A stretch of 64,000 nt of DNA, taken from NCBI RefSeq assembly GCF_018831085.1, contig NZ_JAGPNM010000010.1:61527-125526 (forward strand), in the 5' to 3' direction. Under the pieces are notes generated by a model that searched no databases, was not told the origin of the DNA, and worked only from the letters and a program-made list of their open reading frames with translations. Both the position numbers and the translations under genes were made by a program. Below, in pieces: positions 32,176-42,085 of the stretch. The stretch is from Rheinheimera oceanensis (GTDB taxonomy: Bacteria > Pseudomonadota > Gammaproteobacteria > Enterobacterales > Alteromonadaceae). How positions within the stretch are numbered: the first letter of the stretch is position 1; each line of letters begins with the position of its first letter.

Positions 32176-34998
32176 CTAATTTAACAACGGCTTTAAGTAA
32201 TGCCCGGTATAGGACTTGTCACAGGCTGCTACCTGCTCGGGTGTACCGGTGATTAGTATTTCACCGCCGCCGCTGCCGCCTTCGGGGCCTAAGTCTACTA
32301 TCCAGTCGGCGGTTTTTATTACGTCCAGATTATGCTCGATCACCACTATGGTGTTGCCGTGATCGCGTAGCCGGTGCAGCACGTTCAGCAATTGCTGGAT
32401 ATCGTAAAAATGCAGGCCGGTGGTGGGTTCATCCAGAATATACAGCGTTTTGCCGGTGTCGCGTTTGCTTAGCTCACGAGCCAGTTTTACCCTTTGTGCT
32501 TCACCACCCGACAGTGTGGTGGCTGATTGCCCCAGTTTGATATAGCTTAAGCCCACATCCATCAGGGTTTGCAGTTTACGGTTAATCGCCGGTATGGCAT
32601 CAAAGTAGGTCAGCGCGTCTTCTACCGTCATATCCAGCACTTCGTGGATATTCTTGCCTTTGTATTTTATCTCCAGGGTTTCGCGGTTGTAACGCTTGCC
32701 TTTACAGACATCGCATGGCACGTACACATCGGGTAAAAAGTGCATTTCTACCTTAATAACACCATCGCCCTGGCAGGCTTCACAGCGGCCACCTTTGACA
32801 TTAAAACTAAAGCGGCCTACCTGATAACCGCGTGAGCGTGCTTCCTGAGTACCGGCAAACAGCTCGCGCACGGCGGTAAAAATACCGGTGTAAGTAGCGG
32901 CATTGGAGCGCGGTGTACGGCCGATAGGGCTCTGATCAATATCGATAACCTTATCAAAGTGATCCAGGCCTTTAATTTCTCGGTGTGGTGCCGGGTCATC
33001 GCCCTCGCCCTTGTTTAATACACGGTGCGCCACGCGAAACAGCGTATCGTTGATCAGGGTAGATTTACCCGAACCGGACACGCCGGTGATACAGGTCATC
33101 AGGCCGAATGGAAGAGCAAGATCAACATCTTTTAAGTTATTGCCAGTTGCGCCAACTACCTCCAGCCATTTTTTGCCTGGTTTATGGCGTTTTTTCGGCA
33201 CTTCTATTTTGCGGGTGCCGGATAAATACTGGCCGGTCAGCGATTCCTGCGCTGCCATAACCTGCTCCAGTGTGCCCTGGGCTACAATACTGCCACCATG
33301 TACACCGGCACCGGGGCCAATATCGATAATATGGTCGGCCATACGTACTGCATCTTCATCGTGCTCTACAACGATTACGGTATTACCTAAATCGCGCAGG
33401 TGGCGCAGCGTGCCAAGCAGGCGATCATTATCGCGCTGGTGCAAGCCAATAGAGGGCTCATCCAGTACATACATTACGCCAACAAGACCGGCGCCAATCT
33501 GGCTGGCCAGGCGGATACGCTGCGCTTCACCGCCGGATAAGGTTTCGGCACTGCGCGACAGGTTAAGGTAGTTAAGGCCAACGTTAACCAAAAAGCTTAA
33601 GCGGTCCTGAATTTCTTTTAGTACTTTTTCAGCAATTTGTGCGCGCTGGCCGGTAAGGGCCAGTTGCTGGAAAAATGCCATACAATCGCCGATAGACAGC
33701 TCGACAATTTGCGGCAGGTTAGTCTGGCCGATAAACACATGGCGGGCTTCTTCACGTAAACGGGTGCCGTTACAGCTGGGGCAGGCCTGATGCGCCAGAT
33801 ACTTGCTCAGCTCTTCGCGTACAGAGTTAGACTCCGTCTCACGATAGCGCCGCTCCATATTTGGCAAAATGCCCTCAAACGGATGGCTGCGCTGCACGAT
33901 ATCGCCGCGATCGTTCAGGTATTTAAAATCTATTACCGTTTTGCCGCTGCCATGTAAAATCGCGTCTTGCTGGGGTTTGGTCAGGCTGTTAAAGGGCACA
34001 TCCAGCGCAAAGCCGTAATGCTCGGCCAGTGATTTAAGCATCTGAAAATAATAAAAATTACGCTTATCCCAGCCGCGTATAGCGCCGCCTGCCAGGCTAA
34101 GCTCGTCGCTGACAATCACTTTATTGCGATCAAAATATTGCTTAACGCCCAGGCCATCACAGCTGGGGCAGGCTCCGGCCGGGTTATTAAAGGAAAACAG
34201 CCGTGGTTCAAGCTCTACCATCGAATAGCCGCAGCTTGGGCAGGCAAAGTTGGCGGAAAACACCAGTTCGGCCGCACCGGGCTCGTCCATCAACGCAACT
34301 TTGGCCACCCCGCCGGATAACGCCAGTGCGGTTTCAAACGACTCGGCCAGCCGGGTTTTTACATCATCGCGCACTTTAATGCGGTCGATCACCACTTCAA
34401 TAGTGTGTTTTTTATGTAAGTCGAGCGTTGGTGGGTCGGATAAATCACACACTTCGCCGTCGATACGGGCGCGGATATAGCCCTGGGCGGCTAAGGTTTC
34501 CAGTGTTTTTACATGCTCGCCTTTGCGCTCCTGTACCACCGGTGCTAATACCATTAAACGGGTGCCTTCGGGAAAGGCCGTTACCTTATCGACCATTTCA
34601 CTGATAGTTTGTGCCGCCAGCGGTAAATCGTGTGTGGGGCAGCGCGGCTCGCCAACGCGGGCAAATAACAGCCGCAGGTAGTCATAAATTTCAGTAATGG
34701 TGCCGACTGTAGAGCGCGGGTTATGCGAAGTGGACTTTTGCTCAATGGAAATAGCCGGTGATAAGCCCTCGATATGATCAACATCGGGTTTTTCCATCAA
34801 ACTTAAAAACTGCCGCGCATAGGCAGATAAGGACTCAACATAGCGGCGTTGCCCTTCAGCATACAGCGTATCGAACGCCAGCGACGACTTGCCGGAGCCG
34901 GATAGCCCGGTGATCACAATCAGCTTATCGCGTGGAATGGTCAGCGAAATATTTTTCAGGTTATGGGTACGGGCCCCGCGAATATCGATTTTATCCAT
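32176..34998 (-). CDS. uvrA: UvrABC system protein A
   Basis: Full-length at 940 residues. It has two ABC ATPase halves with Walker A GLSGSGKSS (residue about 31) and GVSGSGKST (about 640), two LSGGEAQR signatures, and zinc-binding Cys clusters (CPSCGYSMVE..CPSCDGLG and CEACQGDG..CDVCKGKR). UvrA recognises bulky DNA damage and loads UvrB. In relatives it lies divergent from a yajR-type transporter and ssb; here about 9 kb of sugar genes separate them. Confidence 0.98.
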   Translation of the reverse strand: MDKIDIRGARTHNLKNISLTIPRDKLIVITGLSGSGKSSLAFDTLYAEGQRRYVESLSAYARQFLSLMEKPDVDHIEGLSPAISIEQKSTSHNPRSTVGTITEIYDYLRLLFARVGEPRCPTHDLPLAAQTISEMVDKVTAFPEGTRLMVLAPVVQERKGEHVKTLETLAAQGYIRARIDGEVCDLSDPPTLDLHKKHTIEVVIDRIKVRDDVKTRLAESFETALALSGGVAKVALMDEPGAAELVFSANFACPSCGYSMVELEPRLFSFNNPAGACPSCDGLGVKQYFDRNKVIVSDELSLAGGAIRGWDKRNFYYFQMLKSLAEHYGFALDVPFNSLTKPQQDAILHGSGKTVIDFKYLNDRGDIVQRSHPFEGILPNMERRYRETESNSVREELSKYLAHQACPSCNGTRLREEARHVFIGQTNLPQIVELSIGDCMAFFQQLALTGQRAQIAEKVLKEIQDRLSFLVNVGLNYLNLSRSAETLSGGEAQRIRLASQIGAGLVGVMYVLDEPSIGLHQRDNDRLLGTLRHLRDLGNTVIVVEHDEDAVRMADHIIDIGPGAGVHGGSIVAQGTLEQVMAAQESLTGQYLSGTRKIEVPKKRHKPGKKWLEVVGATGNNLKDVDLALPFGLMTCITGVSGSGKSTLINDTLFRVAHRVLNKGEGDDPAPHREIKGLDHFDKVIDIDQSPIGRTPRSNAATYTGIFTAVRELFAGTQEARSRGYQVGRFSFNVKGGRCEACQGDGVIKVEMHFLPDVYVPCDVCKGKRYNRETLEIKYKGKNIHEVLDMTVEDALTYFDAIPAINRKLQTLMDVGLSYIKLGQSATTLSGGEAQRVKLARELSKRDTGKTLYILDEPTTGLHFYDIQQLLNVLHRLRDHGNTIVVIEHNLDVIKTADWIVDLGPEGGSGGGEILITGTPEQVAACDKSYTGHYLKPLLN

Positions 34999-35061
34999 TG
35001 TGGTTTCCGGTTATCAGCAGTGAAGGCTCTAAGGCTGTACAAATATACACTATGTGGGGCG

Positions 35062-35090
35062 AAAAAAAAGCCTCCGCGTTAAGCGGAGGC
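35062..35090 (-). terminator. Terminator of the sugar TonB receptor gene
   Basis: GCCTCCGC (35070-35077) pairs with GCGGAGGC (35083-35090); on the minus strand a T8 run follows. It lies 27 bases past the receptor's stop. Confidence 0.88.
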
Positions 35091-35117
35091 AATACGGGTG
35101 AAACAAGGGAGTGGATG

Positions 35118-37385
35118 TTAAAAGGTATAGCTGATACTAAAATCAATACTGCGCGGCATAATATAGCGGCCGTTCGGGCTGCCTGCGCTGCGCGGATCGC
35201 CTTCGGTAATGCCGTCTTTATCGGTCAGGTTGGCTACCGATAATTGTGCTTTTAGCTGTTGGGTAATATCCAGCTGCACGCCCAGGTCAATTTTATTGTA
35301 GCCATCCAGTTTAACGCTATTGGCATTATCGCCGTAACGATCCGCTACCGATGATAAAGTGCCGTATACTGTGGCGTACATATCGCCTACATCAAAGCCA
35401 TAGCTTGGTGTTATCCGCAGCATCCATTCCGGCTGACGGATAGCCTGATTGCCTATCACCAGCGGATCCGGATGGTTGGTAATTTCGGTGTCCTGTACGG
35501 TGGCGTTCAGGTTTACTGCAAAGCCGTTATCCGCGCGGTAGTTGGCGTCAAACTCAATACCCATAGCTTCCGTGGTTAATACTTCTGCCGGGGCACCTGG
35601 GCGGGATACAAACAGCTCGCCGTCAACTTCGTTGTAAAAGCCTGTCAGGTACATGCTGTAATTTTGCTCGGCCCATTTATAACCCAGCTCATACTGGGTA
35701 ACTTCTTTAATCAGCTTGTCGCCGCTTTCAAAAGCGCCGAAATTGTCACGGAAGTCATCAAAAAACGGCATTTTATTGCCTTTGTTAACGCGGGCAAACA
35801 TACCCATATTGCGCTGCCACATCCAGTTAACGCCGGCGGTCCAGGCGGTTTTGCTTTCGTCGTAATTTACTGCTTTGCTGATATCGCCGGTTAAGCCTTC
35901 ATCAACCACATAAGTAATTTTATGGTTTTCGCGCCGGGCGCCTACATCTACCCGCCATTGTTCATTTAACTGATATTCTACTGCGGCATAAAAGGCGCTG
36001 GTATCGCCATCGCCGGTGGCGTCGATATCGTAGTTCCAGCTGCAGCTGGCCAGTGTATCGTTACAATCAATGCCTCGTAGTTCTTCGCCGCCTTTTTCTA
36101 CCACAAACCAGGATTGATTACCGATAGACCACCAGTCCTGCACTGAGAAGTTGGTGGCGTAGTAACCCAGGGTAAATACGGCGTTGTCGGTAGTTTTGCT
36201 GAAAGATAAATCGTTGGTAAAAGCTTCAATATCTTTTAATACCACCCAGCGGCCGATTTGCTGTACCACGGTGTCGTTATCATAAGTGGTACCGGTGGTA
36301 ACGCCGGTGACCGGGCCATTAATGCCCTCTACATTACCCAGCGTGGTAGCGCCGCCTTCCGGCACCAGGCCAAAGGTATTGGCTTCGCCTTCAATATGGC
36401 TAAAGCGGTACATTAACCGCCAGCTGTCGGTTAAGTCTAAATCGACGGTGCCGCCGGTAATGCCGCCGTTCCAGCCACGGCCATCACCAAAGTCATAGCT
36501 TTTTTGCTCGTTATCCGGGCCGTAGGCTATACGGCCTAAGCGGTTATTGGGGCCAATCTGGCTATATTTGTTATCTACTCCGGGAGCGTTCAGTGCTACC
36601 GGTAAATGCCATACACCGTGATCGTCAGTCTGGCGGGTGTATACATTAATACTGCCGTTATCCAGCTCTTTGGTGACATTAACCGTAAACTGATGGCCTT
36701 TTTCTGAATTAAAGCCGGTTTCACGCGGGCCTTCTGAGCTGCTGATATAACCACCGGCCATAACATACAGCCGATCAGCAATTTCACCGCTAACCACACC
36801 ATCTACCCGGCGCAGGCCATAGCTGGAGGTAGAAAACTTCACTAAGCCTTCAGTTACTTCACTGCCTTCTTTTAACAGAAAGTTAGTGGTTAAGCCCGGC
36901 TGACCATTTGACAGTACCGGCGTTGAACCACCACGCAGTGCTTCCATAAAATGTACGGTTTCATCGAGGCGGAAAATCGACGAGTTTTCTAAAAAAGATA
37001 AAGTCGGCGGCGGGAAAATCGGCGCGCCGTTTAGCTGTATGGTTAAAAACGGTGCGTCGCCGGTGCTGGGAAAGCCGCGTACAAACACATTAGCACCTGC
37101 CACACCGCCTGAGCTTTCTGCCCATACGCCCGGTACTACGGTAAACAGCTCTGCGGTGCTTTTTGGTGCCAGCTTGGCGATATTTTCGGCCGACACGTTG
37201 GTAATGGCATAACTGGTATCGACTTTAAAGCCAGACATACCGCTGGCTTTACCGGTAACAACAATTTGTTCTATGTCACCCTGGCTCTGTGCCGGGGCGT
37301 TGGCCTCTGTATTGGTCTGCGCGATAAGGGGCATACTGCAAACCAGCGCCAGAGCGGCGCTGATCTTGTTGAGTCTGGCTACCAT
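35118..37385 (-). CDS. TonB-dependent receptor, probably for a disaccharide
   Basis: From ATG 37385 the protein has 755 residues with a signal peptide (ISAALALVCSMPLIAQT), TonB box region IEQIVVTGKASG, a plug (VPGVWAESSGGVAGANVFVR, FMEALRGGSTPVLSNGQPG) and a barrel ending SIDFSISYTF with the terminal Phe. An AGGAG precedes ATG 37385; the longer frame to 37547 crosses the operators. It lies divergent to a LacI regulator with two matching palindromic operators between them and next to GH65 and pgmB genes, so maltose-, trehalose- or kojibiose-type sugars are likely ligands. Confidence 0.88.
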   Translation of the reverse strand: MVARLNKISAALALVCSMPLIAQTNTEANAPAQSQGDIEQIVVTGKASGMSGFKVDTSYAITNVSAENIAKLAPKSTAELFTVVPGVWAESSGGVAGANVFVRGFPSTGDAPFLTIQLNGAPIFPPPTLSFLENSSIFRLDETVHFMEALRGGSTPVLSNGQPGLTTNFLLKEGSEVTEGLVKFSTSSYGLRRVDGVVSGEIADRLYVMAGGYISSSEGPRETGFNSEKGHQFTVNVTKELDNGSINVYTRQTDDHGVWHLPVALNAPGVDNKYSQIGPNNRLGRIAYGPDNEQKSYDFGDGRGWNGGITGGTVDLDLTDSWRLMYRFSHIEGEANTFGLVPEGGATTLGNVEGINGPVTGVTTGTTYDNDTVVQQIGRWVVLKDIEAFTNDLSFSKTTDNAVFTLGYYATNFSVQDWWSIGNQSWFVVEKGGEELRGIDCNDTLASCSWNYDIDATGDGDTSAFYAAVEYQLNEQWRVDVGARRENHKITYVVDEGLTGDISKAVNYDESKTAWTAGVNWMWQRNMGMFARVNKGNKMPFFDDFRDNFGAFESGDKLIKEVTQYELGYKWAEQNYSMYLTGFYNEVDGELFVSRPGAPAEVLTTEAMGIEFDANYRADNGFAVNLNATVQDTEITNHPDPLVIGNQAIRQPEWMLRITPSYGFDVGDMYATVYGTLSSVADRYGDNANSVKLDGYNKIDLGVQLDITQQLKAQLSVANLTDKDGITEGDPRSAGSPNGRYIMPRSIDFSISYTF

Positions 37386-37490
37386 GTATTGTTCTCCTGC
37401 TATCCTGTCGATGATTACACTGGCTGATTTTTGCTCGCTTTTAGGTGCTGCTTTAGTCGGTATAGTGCCGTGCGGATTTAAACATAGGCC

Positions 37491-37544
37491 ATATTGCAAT
37501 CGATTGCAATATGCTGAGTGATGTTTTTGCATACGATTGCAAAA
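37491..37544. promoter_or_regulatory. Two LacI-family operators
   Basis: Site one, 37491-37512, is a perfect 22-base palindrome with core TTGCAATCGATTGCAA. Site two, TTTTGCATACGATTGCAAAA (37525-37544), is an imperfect copy. Central CG and the symmetrical halves are typical of LacI-family sites. They lie between the divergent receptor and regulator genes, centres 33 bases apart. Confidence 0.85.
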
Positions 37545-37665
37545 CAAATTTATCGGTTAAAAACATAAAATATGCCACCAGCTTGCCGGTGGCGTTGCGA
37601 CACCACGCTGCTTAAGGCATTATTGATGGCACAACAGGACAAAGCAGTAAATCCAGGCAGGTAAA

Positions 37666-38697
37666 GTGACGATTAAACCGGCAAAAACCATGACCTTATC
37701 TGATATTGCCCGGCTGGCCGGGGTGTCGGAATCTACCGCCTCGCGCGCGCTGCGCGATAATCCGGTAATTAATGCGCAAACCCGGCAGAAGGTGCAGCAA
37801 ATTGCCGCTGATCATCAGTTTAAGGTGAATGCCACCGCCCGTAGCCTGCGTACGCAAAAAAGCCATACTATCGCCGTGATTATTCTGTTTGACGCCAAAA
37901 CCCAGCAGGCCATTACTGACCCGTTCCTGCTGGATATTTTGGGGGTGATCGCCGACGAGCTGACACGCCAGGGCTACGACATGCTGCTAAGCACCAGCAA
38001 AACCACTGATAAAGACTGGCGTAGTTATTACTTTGATTCAAAACGTGCTGACGGCCTGATTGTTATCGGCCAGGGCGAACACGACGAGCGGGTAGAACAG
38101 CTCAGTAACGCCGGCGTGCCCTTTGTGGTGTGGGGCGCAGCTACCGGCACAGAGCGTTTTCCGGTAATTGGCAGTGATAACCGCCAGGGTGCACAGCTTG
38201 CCGTAACGCATTTGCTGGCGCAGGGCTGCAAGCGTATCGCCTTTTTAGGTGATATCCGCCATAGCGAAATTGAAATGCGTTATCTGGGGTATCAGGATGC
38301 GCTGCAAGCTGCTGGTATTCAGCCAGAGGCTAAATTGCAGCTTAATACCGATTTTACTGCCCAGGCCGGTTATTTACAGACGCAGCAGGCGCTGTTTAGC
38401 GAACTTGGCAGCCTGGACGGTATTTTCGCTGCCAGCGATGCTATTGCCATGGGTGCAATGAAAGCACTGCTGGAGCATGGCATTAAAGTGCCACAGCAAC
38501 TGGCGCTGGTCGGTTTTGATGATATTGCGATGTCGGCGTACTGCACACCGTCGCTAACCACAGTAAAGCAGGATACTCACGCCGGTGGCAAACTACTGGT
38601 AGCGCAATTGTTAAGCCGGATTAACGGTGGCAAAGCCGCATCGCAGCTGCTGCCGGTAAAGCTAATAGAACGCCAGTCCAGCTTGCGAAAAGAGTAG
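37666..38697 (+). CDS. LacI family transcriptional regulator
   Basis: A 343-residue repressor: HTH TLSDIARLAGVSESTASRAL at residues 10-29, hinge helix NATARSLRTQKS, then the periplasmic-binding-like sugar domain (GLIVIGQGEHDERV, PFVVWGAA, DGIFAASDAIAMGAM, FDDIAMSAYCTPSLTTVKQD). GTG start with AGGCAGG upstream. It should bind the TTGCAATCGATTGCAA sites before the receptor, itself and the GH65/MFS pair, and release them when a sugar binds. Confidence 0.92.
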   Translation: MTIKPAKTMTLSDIARLAGVSESTASRALRDNPVINAQTRQKVQQIAADHQFKVNATARSLRTQKSHTIAVIILFDAKTQQAITDPFLLDILGVIADELTRQGYDMLLSTSKTTDKDWRSYYFDSKRADGLIVIGQGEHDERVEQLSNAGVPFVVWGAATGTERFPVIGSDNRQGAQLAVTHLLAQGCKRIAFLGDIRHSEIEMRYLGYQDALQAAGIQPEAKLQLNTDFTAQAGYLQTQQALFSELGSLDGIFAASDAIAMGAMKALLEHGIKVPQQLALVGFDDIAMSAYCTPSLTTVKQDTHAGGKLLVAQLLSRINGGKAASQLLPVKLIERQSSLRKE

Positions 38698-38788
38698 TTG
38701 CACTTAAAGCCGTCTGGTTAGGTTAAACTTTGCCGTGGCTTGCGTTTATTGAACGCCAAACCCGCTGACGGAGCAATCTGCTTGTCCT

Positions 38789-38890
38789 CACAGACTGTGA
38801 TGCCAGATGGGGCGACACAGAGTGTCTGAGCCCTGCCGCAGGCAAAAGGGCGAGTTGCTGTGGCGAGCCCAGCGGGTATTACAGTCTGTG
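38789..38890. ncRNA. Candidate structured RNA between convergent genes
   Basis: The gap 38698-38937 holds no gene but a nested fold closed by CACAGACTGT (38789-38798) and ACAGTCTGTG (38881-38890), a perfect 10-bp stem. Inside are GACAC-AGA-GTGTC (38814-38826), GCCC-TGCC-GCA-GGCA-AAA-GGGC (38830-38851) and GCTG/CAGC (38857-38873). Flanking genes both end here, so it is not a leader. It may be a small RNA, a REP-like repeat or a complex terminator; strand unknown. Confidence 0.4.
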
Positions 38891-38937
38891 CGTTGTCACC
38901 TGACTGAAAATGCGAACCGCCACTGCTGCAGCGGTAA

Positions 38938-39585
38938 TTACAACTTCAGTAAATTTGTCAGTGTAATTGCAGCTACGTCCGGATATACCTTTAATGCCCC
39001 ACTTAGGACCCTGGCATCACCAATACCTATCGCTTTCATACCGGCGCGGTTAATTGCTTCTATGCCGGCCAGTGCGTCTTCGACACCGATACAGTGCTGT
39101 GGCGCTACACCCAGGCCGCTGGCAGCGAGTAAAAACACTTCCGGGTCGGGCTTGCTGTTAGTTACCTGATTGGCATCGGCAATATAGTCAAACTGCGCCG
39201 CTATACCTAAGCGTTCTACGACAAAGGCGGCGTTTTTGCTGGCCGAGGCCAAACCAATTTTAATACCACTGTGTTTTAACTCAGCAAACAATGGCTGTAC
39301 GCCGGGATAGAGGTTATCCGGCGTAATATGGTCAATAAGCTCCAGATAATGAGCGTTTTTTTGCTGCATCAGCCGTGCTTCTTCAGCCCCGCTTAGTGTT
39401 AAGCCGCCTTTTTGCAAAATCCAGCGTAGTGAGCCCAAACGGTCAACGCCTTTTAGCTGCTCGTTGTCATGTTCGGTAAAGGTAATACCCAGCTCACCGG
39501 CTAAGGCTTTCCAGGCATAAAAATGGTAAATAGCAGTATCGGTAAGTACACCATCCAAATCAAAAATTACCGCTTGGCAGCTCAT
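38938..39585 (-). CDS. pgmB: Beta-phosphoglucomutase
   Basis: A 215-residue HAD-superfamily enzyme converting beta-glucose 1-phosphate to glucose 6-phosphate. It shows the nucleophile motif FDLDGVLTDT at residues 8-17, the cap region LKGVDRLGSLRWIL typical of beta-PGM, KIGLASASKN, and IGVEDALAGIEA. It is coupled by a four-base overlap to the GH65 phosphorylase, whose product is its substrate. Confidence 0.94.
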   Translation of the reverse strand: MSCQAVIFDLDGVLTDTAIYHFYAWKALAGELGITFTEHDNEQLKGVDRLGSLRWILQKGGLTLSGAEEARLMQQKNAHYLELIDHITPDNLYPGVQPLFAELKHSGIKIGLASASKNAAFVVERLGIAAQFDYIADANQVTNSKPDPEVFLLAASGLGVAPQHCIGVEDALAGIEAINRAGMKAIGIGDARVLSGALKVYPDVAAITLTNLLKL

Positions 39586-41918
39586 ACAGATACTCCAATC
39601 GCTTTACTAACGGTTTGGCCGCAGGTTAACGCTACAGCCTGGCCAGCGTGATACAAGGTTAACGGCTCGCCGCTAAGCAACTGATAACTGGCTTGCTGCT
39701 GATTAGCGCTAAACTGCAGCACCCGGCCACGGTAACTTAAACGGAAACTTAAGCGGGGTAATTGCGCTGGCAGTTGTGGGTTAAAATACAAGCCAGCAGC
39801 GCGTGAGCGCACGCCGGCAAAGCCCATTACCAGCGACATCCAACTGCCGGCCATACAGGCAATATGCACACCAAACTCGGTATTGGCATGGTGGTTATCC
39901 AGATCCATCCGCGCGCTGTCACCAAAAAATTCATGTGCTCTTGTGGTATCGCCGGTTTCGGCAAACAGAATGCTGTGAATACAGCTGGATAAGCTGGAGT
40001 CATGCGTAGTCAGTGGCTCGTAGTAGGCTAAATCACGTTGCTTTTGTGCCTGTGGAATGGCATCGTCCAGCAATAACAGCGCCAGTACCACATCGGCCTG
40101 TTTTAGGACCTGATGGCGGTAGATCACCAGCGGGTGGTAGTGCAACAATAACGGGTATTTATCGGCCGGGGTGTTGGCAAAGTCCCACGGTTGGCGGCTT
40201 AAAAAGCTGTCATCCTGCGGGTGCACCTGCAACTGTTCATCAAACGCCAGATACATATGCTCAGCAGCTTGCCGCCACTGTTGTATTTCTGTTGCGGTTA
40301 CCCCCAGCCGGTTTAGCAGCGGGCTTTGTTCTGCCTGCAGTTTTTGCATTATTTCCAGCGTAAAACGTAGCTGCAACTGCACCATAGCATTGGTATAAAA
40401 GTTGTTGTTTACCAGGGCTGAATATTCGTCTGGCCCGGTGACCATATGAATTTCAAACTTACCGCTGCGCGCAGAAAAGAACCCCAGCTGCAGCCATAGC
40501 CGTGCGGTTTCAACCAACATTTCGCCGCCCATTTGCTGCATAAAGGCCCAGTCATCAGTGGCCAGATAGTAACTGCGGATAGCATAGGCAATAGCCGCAT
40601 TTATATGGTACTGCGCGGTGCCGGCCGGAAAATACGCCGAGCACTCTTCGCCGCCAATAGTACGCCACGGGTACAGTGCGCCGCGGTTGTGTGACATCTG
40701 CCTTGCGCGCTCTCGCGCTGCATCCAGCTGGCTGTAGCGCTGGCTCAGCAACTGGCGGGCGATGTCCGGCTGGGTCAGGCTCATTACCGGCACCACGTAA
40801 ATTTCAGTGTCCCAGAAATAATGGCCGTCATAGCCCGGGCCGGTTAAACCCTTAGCGGCAATATTACTCTGGCCATTGCGGCCGGCTGACTGTGCCAGGC
40901 TAAACAGGTTAAAGCGAATGGCCTGCTGCAGGGCAATGTCGCCCTCTATGCTTACGTCTGCCTGCTGCCAGAATTGCTGCCACCACTGAGTATGCTCGCT
41001 TAACAAGGCCGCAAAACCTTGCTGCTGCGCGTTACTAAGTAACTGCAGTGCCTGTTGGCCCAGGTTGTTGCTATCGTCAACATTGGTGCTGTGGCAGTAA
41101 ATCACCAGTTTATGCAGCGTTTTTGTTTCGCCTTGCTGCAGTTGTAAAGCAAAGTGCTGGGTTAGTTTGTTACTCTGGCTGTCGTCCTGTGCCTGCAAAG
41201 TTGTATTTGCCGGCAACACATGGGTAGCCGCGGCCGCGACAATAAAATCGGCGCCTTTGGCGCGGTGCAGCATCAGGCTTTGCTCACCGCTGAACTGCTG
41301 GCTAAGCAGGGTTAAGCTATCGGCGATAGCCATTTCGCCAACGCGCGGATCATCTTTTTTATAGAAGCCCGGATAAGCCGCATCCAGAGCGCTGGTCAGG
41401 ATAATCTCACCGGAAAAGTTCAGTGCGGTAATGCTCAGCTCAAGCGCCATTAAATGCGGGTTAGCCTGTGATACAAAACGCCGGCTGGCGATACGTAACT
41501 GCTTACCGCTTTGGCTTTGCCACTCAGTGTGCCGGCTTAATACACCCTGTTGCAAATCCAGCGTGCGGCTGTGGCTGGCCGCGTTAGCCGCACTGAAGGT
41601 TTCGCCGTCTACACTCAGTTGCAGCACTTTACCATTGGCTACCTGCAGCATTTTATGGTTATGTCTGGCAAAACCGTAAGCCGATTCACCGTAATGAATA
41701 GGCTCACTGCTGTACACGCCGTTTAAATAGGTGCCTTCGCAGCTGGCAATACCAGCCGGGGTGCCTTCTTCCAGTGTGCCGCGGCTGCCGATATAACCAT
41801 TAGCCAGGCTGAGCAGGGTTTCCTGCAGCAGTAAATGCTGTGGCTGATAGTGGCTGTCGGTTAAAGCCCACGGCTCAGTAGTAAGTGGCCGCACGGCAGC
41901 ATGGGGATGTAACGACAT
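39582..41918 (-). CDS. GH65 glycoside phosphorylase
   Basis: A 778-residue family 65 enzyme that splits an alpha-linked glucose disaccharide with phosphate to give beta-glucose 1-phosphate and glucose. Recognisable parts: an N-terminal beta-sandwich (NGYIGSRGTLEEGTPAG), the (alpha/alpha)6 barrel with GYDGHYFWDTEIYVVPVM, and VTGPDEYSALVNNNFYTN carrying the catalytic Glu. Maltose, trehalose, kojibiose or nigerose cannot be told apart by eye. It forms an operon with pgmB and is divergent from the MFS transporter across a LacI-type operator. Confidence 0.92.
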   Translation of the reverse strand: MSLHPHAAVRPLTTEPWALTDSHYQPQHLLLQETLLSLANGYIGSRGTLEEGTPAGIASCEGTYLNGVYSSEPIHYGESAYGFARHNHKMLQVANGKVLQLSVDGETFSAANAASHSRTLDLQQGVLSRHTEWQSQSGKQLRIASRRFVSQANPHLMALELSITALNFSGEIILTSALDAAYPGFYKKDDPRVGEMAIADSLTLLSQQFSGEQSLMLHRAKGADFIVAAAATHVLPANTTLQAQDDSQSNKLTQHFALQLQQGETKTLHKLVIYCHSTNVDDSNNLGQQALQLLSNAQQQGFAALLSEHTQWWQQFWQQADVSIEGDIALQQAIRFNLFSLAQSAGRNGQSNIAAKGLTGPGYDGHYFWDTEIYVVPVMSLTQPDIARQLLSQRYSQLDAARERARQMSHNRGALYPWRTIGGEECSAYFPAGTAQYHINAAIAYAIRSYYLATDDWAFMQQMGGEMLVETARLWLQLGFFSARSGKFEIHMVTGPDEYSALVNNNFYTNAMVQLQLRFTLEIMQKLQAEQSPLLNRLGVTATEIQQWRQAAEHMYLAFDEQLQVHPQDDSFLSRQPWDFANTPADKYPLLLHYHPLVIYRHQVLKQADVVLALLLLDDAIPQAQKQRDLAYYEPLTTHDSSLSSCIHSILFAETGDTTRAHEFFGDSARMDLDNHHANTEFGVHIACMAGSWMSLVMGFAGVRSRAAGLYFNPQLPAQLPRLSFRLSYRGRVLQFSANQQQASYQLLSGEPLTLYHAGQAVALTCGQTVSKAIGVSV

Positions 41919-41965
41919 AAAACATACCTGACTTAATTGCAGTGAATAAGCTTAATATACAGCTT

Positions 41966-41981
41966 TTGCAATCGATTGCAA
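41966..41981. promoter_or_regulatory. LacI-family operator
   Basis: TTGCAATCGATTGCAA, the exact core of the palindrome before the TonB receptor, lies between the divergent GH65 (41918) and MFS (42086) genes. Confidence 0.88.
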
Positions 41982-42085
41982 TATGCAGCGAAAGCGTTGT
42001 ATAGTGCAAAATGTCAGCAAACAGACTGGCAACAGGGTAAAACAACTATAGCTGTGCTACACAGCATAAAAATGAGAACCAGATC

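Noticed and set aside
38807..39169. 120-codon plus-strand frame
   Set aside because: It runs over the structured element and then antisense to pgmB; no family likeness.
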